Shown: positions 57,100-64,000 of the stretch, piece by piece
Position numbering within the stretch: the stretch's first letter is position 1
Layout of the letters: every line of letters starts with the position of its first letter
Assembly (NCBI GenBank): GCA_902491475.1
Contig: CABUHY010000003.1
Span: 70,917-134,916 of the forward strand
Origin: an uncultured Eubacteriales bacterium
Lineage (GTDB): Bacteria; Bacillota; Clostridia; Oscillospirales; Acutalibacteraceae
Direction: 5' to 3'
Length of the DNA stretch: 64,000 nt
The notes under the pieces: generated by a model
What the model saw: the letters and a program-made list of their open reading frames with translations, nothing else
Database searches by the model: none
What the model was told of the DNA's origin: nothing
Translations under genes and position numbers: made by a program

Positions 57100-58866
57100 T
57101 TATCCTATAAAGCTGCCCGCAACGGACTCGCCGTCTTTTTCGGCTTTCTTTTCGGTTACCTCGGCTCTGCGTTTGAGCACCTGGATAACCTTGTTTTGCT
57201 TTTCGCTGTCGTAATCCCAGAAGATAAACGGCAGGGTCATAAGTATGTAGCCCGCAATGTCGAAAAGTATCGGGATAACGATTATCTTGACCCTTGCGGA
57301 GTCGATAAACAGAACATCCCAGTTGCTGTTAAAGCCGTATTTGAGTATGAGTATAGGTATGATAAGTCCGACAAGCGTTGTTATGGGGCTTGTGAACCAG
57401 CCGAAAATGCCCTGGAAGCTTTCGAGGCGTTCGCCCGAGAGGTACATCTGATAGTCGTTGATACGGATTTCCATATCATGATGTACAGCCATGGGTATTG
57501 TCTTTGTCGCTTCAAGCAGGAAGAGAATAATGCAGCATATTACACCGCAGAGCGTTACATTGTCGCCGCAGAGAATGATAGCGCCGACAACAATTCCGTA
57601 GCCCAAAGCACGGGTAAGGTAATAGAACACCATAATCTGCTTATATGAAAATCTCTTTATAAAGTACGGCGTAAAGAAATCGGGCGGAGTTCCCGCAAAG
57701 GATATGAGTGAAATCAAAAGACCGTAGGCAAGACCGCTCAAACGGAAGGTATAGAGGTAAACTATCGTCGTGAACGCAAGCATACCGTTTCCGAGCGAGT
57801 CGAGCAGTCCGATTATGTTCATTATCCACTTGTACTTGTTACGCATTACGCCGAAGATGCCGTCCCAGAAGTTAATCTGGATTTTCTTCTCGATGGGCGG
57901 CTGAGGTATTCTCTCTTTAATTCTGTTGGAGAATACCATTGTAAGAACCGCAAAGGTTACGAAAATTATCGGGATAACATATTTATACACATTGATGTCA
58001 GCCCACTCGTCCTTCAGGAAGCCGATAGCCATGGGAATTACAAGCACCATTATCGAATTGAGAAGATGCGAGAGCTTTAAGGGATAGGTGCGGACAAGTA
58101 TTCTCTCACGCATATTCGGGCTGATGTTCTGTGTGCAGGTTTCAAGACAGTTGCTGAAGCCGAACAGGTTGTAAAGCGAGAACAGGGCGTTTGCGACCCA
58201 GACTCTCGTTACCTCGTTCGCAATGTTGTAAACGGGAAGCCAGCCGATAAGCACAACCATTATGCACTTGGGCACAACATCGCAATAGAGAAAGTATTTG
58301 TATCTGCCGTATTTCGGAACAAGCTTTTTACGCCAAAAAATGTTTCTTGCGCCTGCCCAGCCGTTCCAAAGGATGTGCGTGCCGAGCATCTTTATAGCTG
58401 ACGCGGCGGACACGCCTCTTATGGAGTTTAGTGCCGCAACAACTGCGTTTTGCGGATTGAGATACGCCGAGAAGTTGAACGCCATAAGGAATATGCCTAT
58501 CGCTATTGAGCAGAAATAGACGGTGTACAGCGCCCGTTCCTTTTTCTTTGGTAAAAATCCGAGGTTGTCGTTGATTATCCAGCCGAGAATATCCCACAGC
58601 TTTTGGAGCGGCATATTTATCAGCGTGATTGCCGAAAATGCAACATACGGCAGCTGATAGTGATACATTATCAGATAACAGCCTGCGGCAAATGATATGT
58701 ATTCGAGCGTCTTTGTGCCCGAGTAGTTGCTGCCGACCGCAAGCCAAATGTCAAGATATTCCTTGTAAGGGACATATCTTCCCTCGGCAGGTGTGTTCCA
58801 ATGCTCTTTTATCTCGCCGAAGAGCCATTTGACCTTTCCTGCAAGGGAGGTTTTCTTTTCTTCCAT
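57100..58866 (-). CDS. MFS transporter, large, probably for sugars
   Basis: The 588-residue protein has 12 predicted helices with long N- and C-terminal cytoplasmic parts; it resembles GPH/MFS carriers (LDSLGNGMLAFTTIVYLYTF, FKDEW-type loops, MYLSGERLESFQGIFGW). It is transcribed from a promoter of its own just beyond the terminator of the GH30 gene. Substrate could be an oligosaccharide released by the GH30/GH2 enzymes; this rests on proximity only. Confidence 0.78.
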   Translation of the reverse strand: MEEKKTSLAGKVKWLFGEIKEHWNTPAEGRYVPYKEYLDIWLAVGSNYSGTKTLEYISFAAGCYLIMYHYQLPYVAFSAITLINMPLQKLWDILGWIINDNLGFLPKKKERALYTVYFCSIAIGIFLMAFNFSAYLNPQNAVVAALNSIRGVSAASAIKMLGTHILWNGWAGARNIFWRKKLVPKYGRYKYFLYCDVVPKCIMVVLIGWLPVYNIANEVTRVWVANALFSLYNLFGFSNCLETCTQNISPNMRERILVRTYPLKLSHLLNSIMVLVIPMAIGFLKDEWADINVYKYVIPIIFVTFAVLTMVFSNRIKERIPQPPIEKKIQINFWDGIFGVMRNKYKWIMNIIGLLDSLGNGMLAFTTIVYLYTFRLSGLAYGLLISLISFAGTPPDFFTPYFIKRFSYKQIMVFYYLTRALGYGIVVGAIILCGDNVTLCGVICCIILFLLEATKTIPMAVHHDMEIRINDYQMYLSGERLESFQGIFGWFTSPITTLVGLIIPILILKYGFNSNWDVLFIDSARVKIIVIPILFDIAGYILMTLPFIFWDYDSEKQNKVIQVLKRRAEVTEKKAEKDGESVAGSFIG

Positions 58867-58924
58867 AGTTTCCTCACCCTAATAATGATTTATAATTTAA
58901 TATTTTATCATAATATTGAAATTG

Positions 58925-58966
58925 CTTTCAACGGAAAATAGATTTTGTGTTGATTTTCGTTGAAAG
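58925..58966 (-). promoter_or_regulatory. Inverted repeat in the 5' leader of the MFS-LRR operon
   Basis: CTTTCAACGGAAAAT (58925-58939) and ATTTTCGTTGAAAG (58953-58966) pair almost fully. Downstream of the promoter, it could form an RNA stem or a DNA operator. Confidence 0.45.
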
Positions 58967-58976
58967 TGTATAACAA

Positions 58977-59005
58977 ATTATATGTGGATTTGTTACAAAT
59001 AACAA
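58977..59005 (-). promoter_or_regulatory. Promoter of the MFS-LRR operon with palindrome in the spacer
   Basis: TTGTTA (59005-59000), 17-bp spacer, TATAAT (58982-58977). ATTTGTTACAAAT (58988-59000) is a perfect palindrome lying between the boxes, a likely regulator site. Confidence 0.6.
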
Positions 59006-59041
59006 TAAAAATCACTTGACTTTTTGTGAAAAATATGAAAT

Positions 59042-59068
59042 GACCGCCCGAATTTTCATCGGGCGGTC
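59042..59068 (-). terminator. Terminator of the glycosidase operon
   Basis: GACCGCCCGA (59042-59051) and TCGGGCGGTC (59059-59068), just after the GH30 stop. Confidence 0.88.
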
Positions 59069-59086
59069 AAAATTATACTCTTTAGC

Positions 59087-60451
59087 TTATTTCATAATTA
59101 TTGTTGCAAGTGAGTTTTTCGGAATGTCGACCTTGCTTTTGTATTCGCCGTCACAGACCGTTTCAAATTGTTTTTCGTCCGTTGTGAGGACAACCTGCAT
59201 CTTTGAAAAATCTCCGTCAAGGGAAATTTCCGTCCGCTCCCCTTCGTTTACGATTACGGTAACGGTTTTGCCGTCGGGAGTGAGGAACGAAAAGGCGTTG
59301 AGCCCGTTTTCGTTTTCGGGCACGGTCGAGTTGTCAAGGCATACGGAGCCTGCGGGTATGAATTTTGAATAGTGTGCAAGGGCGTAATACCGCTTGGCGA
59401 TTTTATATTCGCTGAAATAGTTTGTTGCCGTCAAAAGTCCGTCCGAATAATCCTTGCCGTCCTCCTTGACGGAATATTGGTTTACCGCAACCCACGAGGT
59501 CCAGCTTTCGCACCCTGCAAGGGCAAAATCCTGTCCGATAATCCTTGCGGTTATGAGGGCGGCTTTTACCGAATCCGTGGGGCTTTTGTTCGGTAATTCA
59601 CACCACTCGCTCATATCGAAGCGGTATTCGGGGTGAGCTTTGACAATTTCGTTTTTGAATATGGCCCTCGTCTCGGGCGAATTGTCGGAATGGTAGGAGT
59701 GGTAGGCAAAAACGGGCATTACCTTTTTTATTGTCTCATCGCCCGAAAGCACCTTGATATACCGTCTTGTTTCGCCGAGCATTTCTCCGCTTTCGGGGCC
59801 GTAGAGCAGTACGGGAGTGCCCCTTTTTATTATCTCTTTGGCAAATAGATGAAAAATTTCTAAAACTTCTTCGCACTCGTAATGGCAGCCCTCCTGCCAA
59901 ACGGACGCGCCGCCCCATTGCCATTGCGGCTCGTTTATGGGGCTTATGTATTTTACGGGAATACCCTCGCTTATAAACTCCTCGGCAATGTCAAGCATAT
60001 AGTTTACAAACTTTTTGTAGTTCATTTTCGGCAGGTTGCAGGTGTGGGGCAAAAGACTGCCCGAGCTCTGACCCGTCGAAGTCTGCGACCAATGAGGGGA
60101 ATTTGCGAAAAGTATTACCGTGTCAACGCTTCCTTTTTCAAGGCAGAGCCTCATAAATTCCCTTGCGGTGCGGTCGTTGCCGAAATTATATTTTCCCGTT
60201 TCCTTTGCCTTGTCAAAGTCATAGAGGCTTTCGGTCCTGCGCCATATATTTTCCACACGGTTGTTGTCGGGGTCAAAGCCGCCGCCGACATTGTAGCGGT
60301 AAATGTTGAGCCCGAGACCGTCCTTGCCGTAAAGTAGCTCGGAAATCTCGTTTGCGGCTTTGCCGCCGCAGTATTGGCTCCACCAGCACGACGATGTGCC
60401 GAAGCCCCTGACCGTTTGCATTTTCTTGGGTGAACGAAGGTTTATTTTCAT
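59087..60451 (-). CDS. Glycoside hydrolase family 30 enzyme
   Basis: The 454-residue protein has a (beta/alpha)8 barrel with QTVRGFGTSSCWWSQY near the start, acid/base Glu in YISPINEPQWQWGG (about residue 175) and nucleophile Glu in FDMSEWCELPN (about 280). A beta-sandwich tail follows (from about 355). No signal peptide, so it acts inside the cell. GH30 members include beta-1,6-galactanases, xylanases and glucosylceramidases; the NEPQW pattern reminds me of the galactanase branch. Start ATG 60451 has GGGAG; an earlier start would overlap the GH2 gene. Confidence 0.85.
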   Translation of the reverse strand: MKINLRSPKKMQTVRGFGTSSCWWSQYCGGKAANEISELLYGKDGLGLNIYRYNVGGGFDPDNNRVENIWRRTESLYDFDKAKETGKYNFGNDRTAREFMRLCLEKGSVDTVILFANSPHWSQTSTGQSSGSLLPHTCNLPKMNYKKFVNYMLDIAEEFISEGIPVKYISPINEPQWQWGGASVWQEGCHYECEEVLEIFHLFAKEIIKRGTPVLLYGPESGEMLGETRRYIKVLSGDETIKKVMPVFAYHSYHSDNSPETRAIFKNEIVKAHPEYRFDMSEWCELPNKSPTDSVKAALITARIIGQDFALAGCESWTSWVAVNQYSVKEDGKDYSDGLLTATNYFSEYKIAKRYYALAHYSKFIPAGSVCLDNSTVPENENGLNAFSFLTPDGKTVTVIVNEGERTEISLDGDFSKMQVVLTTDEKQFETVCDGEYKSKVDIPKNSLATIIMK

Positions 60452-60467
60452 AGCTTTACTCCCGTTA

Positions 60468-63014
60468 TCAGTCCAAATCGGCATCCTTTTGAAGTCTGCC
60501 GTGCCATACGGCATTTCCGATGTTTATCGGCGAGGTCAGAACTTTTAATTTGTTGCGTATTGCGGTCATGGGGTTCTTATCCTTTTCAATGTCGCAAAGG
60601 CTTGTGACCGAAATGCCGTCTTTGAGCTCACTGAGGGTATAGCGGCTGTCCCTGTTGATTGTAACCGTCTTTTCCTCGTTCGGGAAAAGGTCAAAGCAGT
60701 TGTCGGAAAACGGTTCTTCGGAAATACTGCTTTCAAGCTTTACAAGACGGGCAAAGCGGTCAGCTTTGAGCTTTATTTCAAGCCCAGTCGGAGTTTCCGT
60801 AATGTCGCAGCTTATCTTTGCTTTCGGCAGGGAAAGATTTTTCTCCTTGTCGAACAAAAGCGTCTTGTCAGTAACAAGCGCACCGTTTTCATAGAGCCTG
60901 TAACAGAGCACGGCACTGCGGCGGTCGGTGTTTTTGAGAAGCTCCGAGGTGTACAGGTCAAACGCAAGAACATTTTTGACGGGTCCTGCGGTTATCTGCT
61001 TTTCGTCCGAACGGACGGTAACTCCCTTGTTGAAATCAAACACCGAATATGTTACGGTAACGGTCTTTTCCTCGTTGAAATCGTTGAGCACAAAAAGCTT
61101 AACTCCGTTCTTTGAATCCTCTGCGGAAACGGTCAGCGGAGCGTTGAAGCGGCGTGCCGAATACTGCAAGGCCTTGTAGTTGCCGTAGTAGTCGTAGCTT
61201 GACCACGAGCACACGGGCCAGCAGTCGTTGAACTGCCAATACATAGAGCCGTTGCATCTGCCCTTGTTTCTGCGCCAATGCTCGGTTGCGTCCTCGATAC
61301 ATTCGGACTGCGTTACCTGCGAAAGGTAGATATAGTCCTCGAATTTTGCAGGCAGGTCAAAGCGTGAGGCGATATAGTAAATCATCTTGTCGTTTCCGTT
61401 AAGGCATTTCTGATGGGAGAGAAATACCTCGCTTGAAAGCGAGAAATCTTTTTCGTCCGCAAATTTTTTGACCGTTTTGATGTCGGGTAGGCTTTCAAAG
61501 CCGAACTCGGAACAAAATCTTGTCATTCTCTTGCGGTAGAAGGTCATGGGCTTTAAGCCGTGCCATACAGCCCAAAGATGGGTGTCGCCGACATTGTCGC
61601 AGTCAACACCCTTGTTGTGCGACACTCCGCAGGGCGAGCCCGGAATGTAAGAGGTGTTCGGGTCGTATTTGCGAAGCTCGGGCTCGAGAATTTGATAGAA
61701 GAACTTTTCCGTCCAGTCGACATAGTTTTTCATCCACATCCAGCTGTTGTGCATTTCCTCTATCTCATTGTTTCCGCACCACAGGGCGAGGGACGGGTGG
61801 TCGCAAAGTCGTTTTACATTGTATTCGACTTCTTTTTTGACATTTTCAAGGAAACTCTCCTTGAAGAACGGATAAGCCTGGCACGCAAATTGGAAGTCCT
61901 GCCAAATGAGAATACCCATTTCGTCGCATTTTTCATAGAAAGCGTCGCTTCCGTAAAAGCCGCCGCCCCAGATACGAAGCATATTCATATTTGAAAATCT
62001 GACCGCTTCAAGCATTTTTACAAGCTGCTTTTCGTCAAATCTTGTTATAAACGAGTCGGGCGGAATGTAGTTTGAGCCCTTTATGAAAATCGGAACGCCG
62101 TTTAATACGAATTTGAAATTTGAACCGTACTTATCACGGCTTCGGTCAAGATAAAGTGTACGAAGTCCGATTTTTTTCTCACGGCAGTCAAGGATTTCCC
62201 CGTCCTTTTTGAGGACTGCTCTTACCGTGTAAAGCGGCTGAATATCCCTTTGCGACAGCTCATAGGTCTGCCACAGCTCGGGGCTTTCGATTACGAAGGC
62301 CGCACTTTCTCCGTTTTTTTTGAGCACAGTGCCGTCGGGTGCGGTAACGCTCAACTCACATTCCGTGCCGTCAGAATATTTTTCCGTTTCAACGCTGACG
62401 CCGACGGTAACCTTGCCGTCCGTATGCGTCTGCTTTGCGGACAGATAGGTTATCCTTGCGGCATTTACGAAAATGAGGTCAATGTCGTCGGAAATTCCGC
62501 TCGCAGGGAGCACGGGACCCCAGTCCCAGCCGAAATGGCACTGCGGCTTGCGTATGTGCACGATGCCGTTCTGACCGTTGCTGTTGGGCGGAGCGGATTC
62601 GGCTTTATATATTTTTTCGACATAGTTTACGGGAGAGAAGAAAACGATTTTAATCTCATTTTCGCCCTCTTTGAGGAAATCTTTTACCGAAAATTCGTGC
62701 TTTACAAAGCAGTTGTCGGCACTGCCCGCCTTTTTGCTGTTTATGAAAATGTCGCATATCGTGTCGAGCATTTTGCAAGAGAGAATGACCGCTTCGGCGT
62801 TCAGCTGCTCTTTAGTGACGGCAAAGGTTTTTATGTATTCCCAATCCCTTTTGCCGACAAATTCCGCGTCCTTTTCGTTGAGGCCGACAAACGGGTCGTC
62901 AATTATTTTATTGTCGATTAAATCAAGAAAATTGCAGCCTGGAACGGTTGCGGGATAAAACTTATCCGTGTTACATTCTCTGAATTGCCATTTTCCGTTA
63001 AGTGAAAGCTTCAT
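60468..63014 (-). CDS. Glycoside hydrolase family 2, beta-mannosidase-like
   Basis: The 848-residue protein has an N-terminal jelly roll (MKLSLNGKWQFRECN, CHFGWDWGPVLPASGI), an Ig-like domain, and a TIM barrel with acid/base Glu in LWCGNNEIEEMHN (about 414) and nucleophile Glu in RFCSEFGFESLP (about 504), then CNGSMYWQFNDCWPVCSWSSYDYYG. These segments are those of GH2 beta-mannosidases. Cytoplasmic. With GH30 it would finish the breakdown of imported oligosaccharides, perhaps N-glycan or mannan fragments. Confidence 0.9.
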   Translation of the reverse strand: MKLSLNGKWQFRECNTDKFYPATVPGCNFLDLIDNKIIDDPFVGLNEKDAEFVGKRDWEYIKTFAVTKEQLNAEAVILSCKMLDTICDIFINSKKAGSADNCFVKHEFSVKDFLKEGENEIKIVFFSPVNYVEKIYKAESAPPNSNGQNGIVHIRKPQCHFGWDWGPVLPASGISDDIDLIFVNAARITYLSAKQTHTDGKVTVGVSVETEKYSDGTECELSVTAPDGTVLKKNGESAAFVIESPELWQTYELSQRDIQPLYTVRAVLKKDGEILDCREKKIGLRTLYLDRSRDKYGSNFKFVLNGVPIFIKGSNYIPPDSFITRFDEKQLVKMLEAVRFSNMNMLRIWGGGFYGSDAFYEKCDEMGILIWQDFQFACQAYPFFKESFLENVKKEVEYNVKRLCDHPSLALWCGNNEIEEMHNSWMWMKNYVDWTEKFFYQILEPELRKYDPNTSYIPGSPCGVSHNKGVDCDNVGDTHLWAVWHGLKPMTFYRKRMTRFCSEFGFESLPDIKTVKKFADEKDFSLSSEVFLSHQKCLNGNDKMIYYIASRFDLPAKFEDYIYLSQVTQSECIEDATEHWRRNKGRCNGSMYWQFNDCWPVCSWSSYDYYGNYKALQYSARRFNAPLTVSAEDSKNGVKLFVLNDFNEEKTVTVTYSVFDFNKGVTVRSDEKQITAGPVKNVLAFDLYTSELLKNTDRRSAVLCYRLYENGALVTDKTLLFDKEKNLSLPKAKISCDITETPTGLEIKLKADRFARLVKLESSISEEPFSDNCFDLFPNEEKTVTINRDSRYTLSELKDGISVTSLCDIEKDKNPMTAIRNKLKVLTSPINIGNAVWHGRLQKDADLD

Positions 63015-63018
63015 TTTT

Positions 63019-63756
63019 TCAGTTCCTTATCCTTTTATTATGTATTGATACGATTATTGCCGTTACGCCGACAAAAAGCAAAATTCCGAAAACAAGCATT
63101 ACCGAAATTATTCCGTATGCCGCAGGGAGGTTTATCGGCTTGTCGCCGAAGAACAGACCCCATATAAATTCGGGATTGTAAAACGGGTACGGGTAGTATT
63201 GCGGGTCGGAATATGCGCCGCGTATCATTGAAAATATCGAATACACAAGCGGATATATTCCCGAAAGCGCAAGGCATTTTTTGCCTATTCTCTTATTGTT
63301 GAACGGGAAGAACCACAAAACGAGCACAACGACGGGCATTATCATATGATAATAAATCTGTATAAAGCTCGACATCGAGTGCACTGCCGTGTCCCATTTT
63401 GACGGCGGGGTCATACCAAGCGGAATACCGCCGCAGTAGGTTATGCCCGCAATTAAGACATACACCGTGACCAATGCGCCGAAGGTCGGGTTGAAGCCGA
63501 TTTTTTGCGCCCTTTTGCACCCGAAAATTCCGAGCGACGCAAACAGCAGGTAGACATAGCAGAAAAAGTTGGACTGCACCGTGAAGTAGGAAAGAATGTT
63601 GTATTTTCCGTAATCCACGGGACTGTACTGCGGGTCGTATTCGTAAACATAGTACGAAAGGCGGTGGGCGATTATCAAAAAGCCGAACACCGACAAAATT
63701 AAAAGCAAAACTCCGAGCGCCTTGTTTTTGGCGGACGGATTTAATCTCGATTCCAT
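63019..63756 (-). CDS. Pr6Pr-type six-helix membrane protein
   Basis: The 245-residue protein has six predicted helices and conserved FTVQSNFFCYVYLLFA (about 53-68) and DTAVHSMSSFIQIYYHMIMPVVV (about 120-142), typical of the Pr6Pr/FAR-17a-like group. The function of the family is unclear. ATG 63756 has GGGGGT; an earlier in-frame ATG is less likely. First gene of the glycosidase operon, four bases before the GH2 gene. Confidence 0.75.
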   Translation of the reverse strand: MESRLNPSAKNKALGVLLLILSVFGFLIIAHRLSYYVYEYDPQYSPVDYGKYNILSYFTVQSNFFCYVYLLFASLGIFGCKRAQKIGFNPTFGALVTVYVLIAGITYCGGIPLGMTPPSKWDTAVHSMSSFIQIYYHMIMPVVVLVLWFFPFNNKRIGKKCLALSGIYPLVYSIFSMIRGAYSDPQYYPYPFYNPEFIWGLFFGDKPINLPAAYGIISVMLVFGILLFVGVTAIIVSIHNKRIRN

Positions 63757-63778
63757 ATCGTTACCCCCTTGTTTAATC

Positions 63779-63807
63779 ATTTTAACAGAAAAACACAGGC
63801 AAGGCAA
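63779..63807 (-). promoter_or_regulatory. Promoter of the Pr6Pr-GH2-GH30 operon
   Basis: TTGCCT (63807-63802), 17-bp spacer, TAAAAT (63784-63779). Confidence 0.6.
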
Positions 63808-63834
63808 CACAAACGGAAAGTTTTACGGTTTCGG

Positions 63835-63863
63835 TTGACACAAAGGTAAAGTTATGCTATCAT
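63835..63863 (+). promoter_or_regulatory. Rightward promoter at the window's end
   Basis: TTGACA (63835-63840), 17-bp spacer, TATCAT (63858-63863). Confidence 0.65.
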
Positions 63864-63869
63864 CTTTAG

Positions 63870-63948
63870 CACAAAACCCTAACGGGAGTGGATTTTTCAA
63901 GAGAAATCTTTTTTCGCCACATAGCAAAGGCTATGTGGCTTTTTTTTG
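63870..63948 (+). ncRNA. Candidate small RNA or 5' leader with terminator
   Basis: Between the promoter and a strong terminator hairpin (GCCACATAGC 63916-63925, GCTATGTGGC 63930-63939, then eight or more T) there are about 45 bases without an open frame, containing the pairable GATTTTTC/GAGAAATC (63892-63908). It would give an RNA of about 75 nt. It may be a regulatory leader for a gene beyond the window. Confidence 0.45.
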
Positions 63949-63966
63949 TCAAGCAATTGATGAAAA

Positions 63967-63985
63967 CCCCCGGTTCTACCGGGGG
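63967..63985. other. Strong G+C hairpin, possibly an element end
   Basis: CCCCCGGT (63967-63974) and ACCGGGGG (63978-63985) around a 3-base loop, flanked by AAAA on both sides. The form resembles subterminal hairpins of IS200/IS605-type elements; no transposase is visible before the window ends. Confidence 0.35.
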
Positions 63986-64000
63986 AAAAAGAATGCTTTA

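Noticed and set aside
1..64000. tRNA or rRNA genes
   Set aside because: I found no cloverleaf with a T-loop and acceptor pairing, and no ribosomal RNA sequence; the integration site here is guaA, not a tRNA gene.

Overview
The window looks like chromosome from an anaerobic gut-type Firmicute, most likely a member of the Clostridia (Oscillospiraceae/Ruminococcaceae-like). The evidence is Gram-positive lexA autoregulation by a CGAAC-N4-GTTYG box, spoIID and ricT genes, a two-cluster ferredoxin, GPH/MFS sugar carriers with GH2 and GH30 glycosidases, and A+T-rich TTGACA/TATAAT promoters. The species cannot be fixed from the sequence alone.

Bases 1-24148 are a stack of integrative elements at the 3' end of guaA. 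The 13-bp core ATTATTCCCACTC contains the last codons and stop of guaA (Glu-Trp-Glu-stop) and occurs at 1492-1504, 11507-11519 and 24136-24148. This gives the right end of element X (1-1504), element A (1505-11519) and element B (11520-24148). Each right end has the same layout: terminator hairpin, recombinase-type arm repeats, core. Element B has a complete module: integrase, excisionase, XRE regulator, MobC, Rep helicase, MobV relaxase and TnpV. Element A kept both ends, but a 3.2-kb deletion fused the front of its integrase to the tail of its relaxase.

The cargo is almost entirely anti-phage defence. X carries a DpnII-like restriction pair. A carries a Gabija pair (gajA, gajB) divergent from a C-type controller gene, two restriction-subunit-like genes, two m5C methyltransferases and an 82-residue protein. 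B carries a Pycsar-like operon with two nucleotide cyclases around one membrane effector. It is divergent from a second, nearly identical controller gene, followed by a restriction enzyme, a methyltransferase, an HNH nuclease and an XRE/Dam-like pair. The two controller genes share a 12-bp direct-repeat operator with a 15-bp period, so both modules may share one switch.

From 24137 onward the DNA is ordinary chromosome: purA-guaA; a zinc-type cluster (Zur/Fur regulator, ArsP_2-like exporter, small Cys-rich membrane protein, znuABC, OB-fold-like lipoprotein); ferredoxin; a gltA-membrane protein-AEC transporter-holB-ricT operon; spoIID; a HAD phosphatase; exoA; and an EamA transporter. An IS481-type element (42636-43925) sits inside a field of interspersed palindromic repeats that recurs at 43926-44350 and 55140-55735. 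Next come an M23 peptidase, lexA, a SPASM radical SAM protein, lgt-folD, a GPH sugar symporter, and a 34-codon peptide gene followed by two ABC half-transporters. The right end has an LRR surface protein with an MFS carrier, and a glycan operon (Pr6Pr membrane protein, GH2 beta-mannosidase-like, GH30). The last 170 bases hold a candidate small RNA with its own promoter and terminator, and a hairpin that may be the end of another element.
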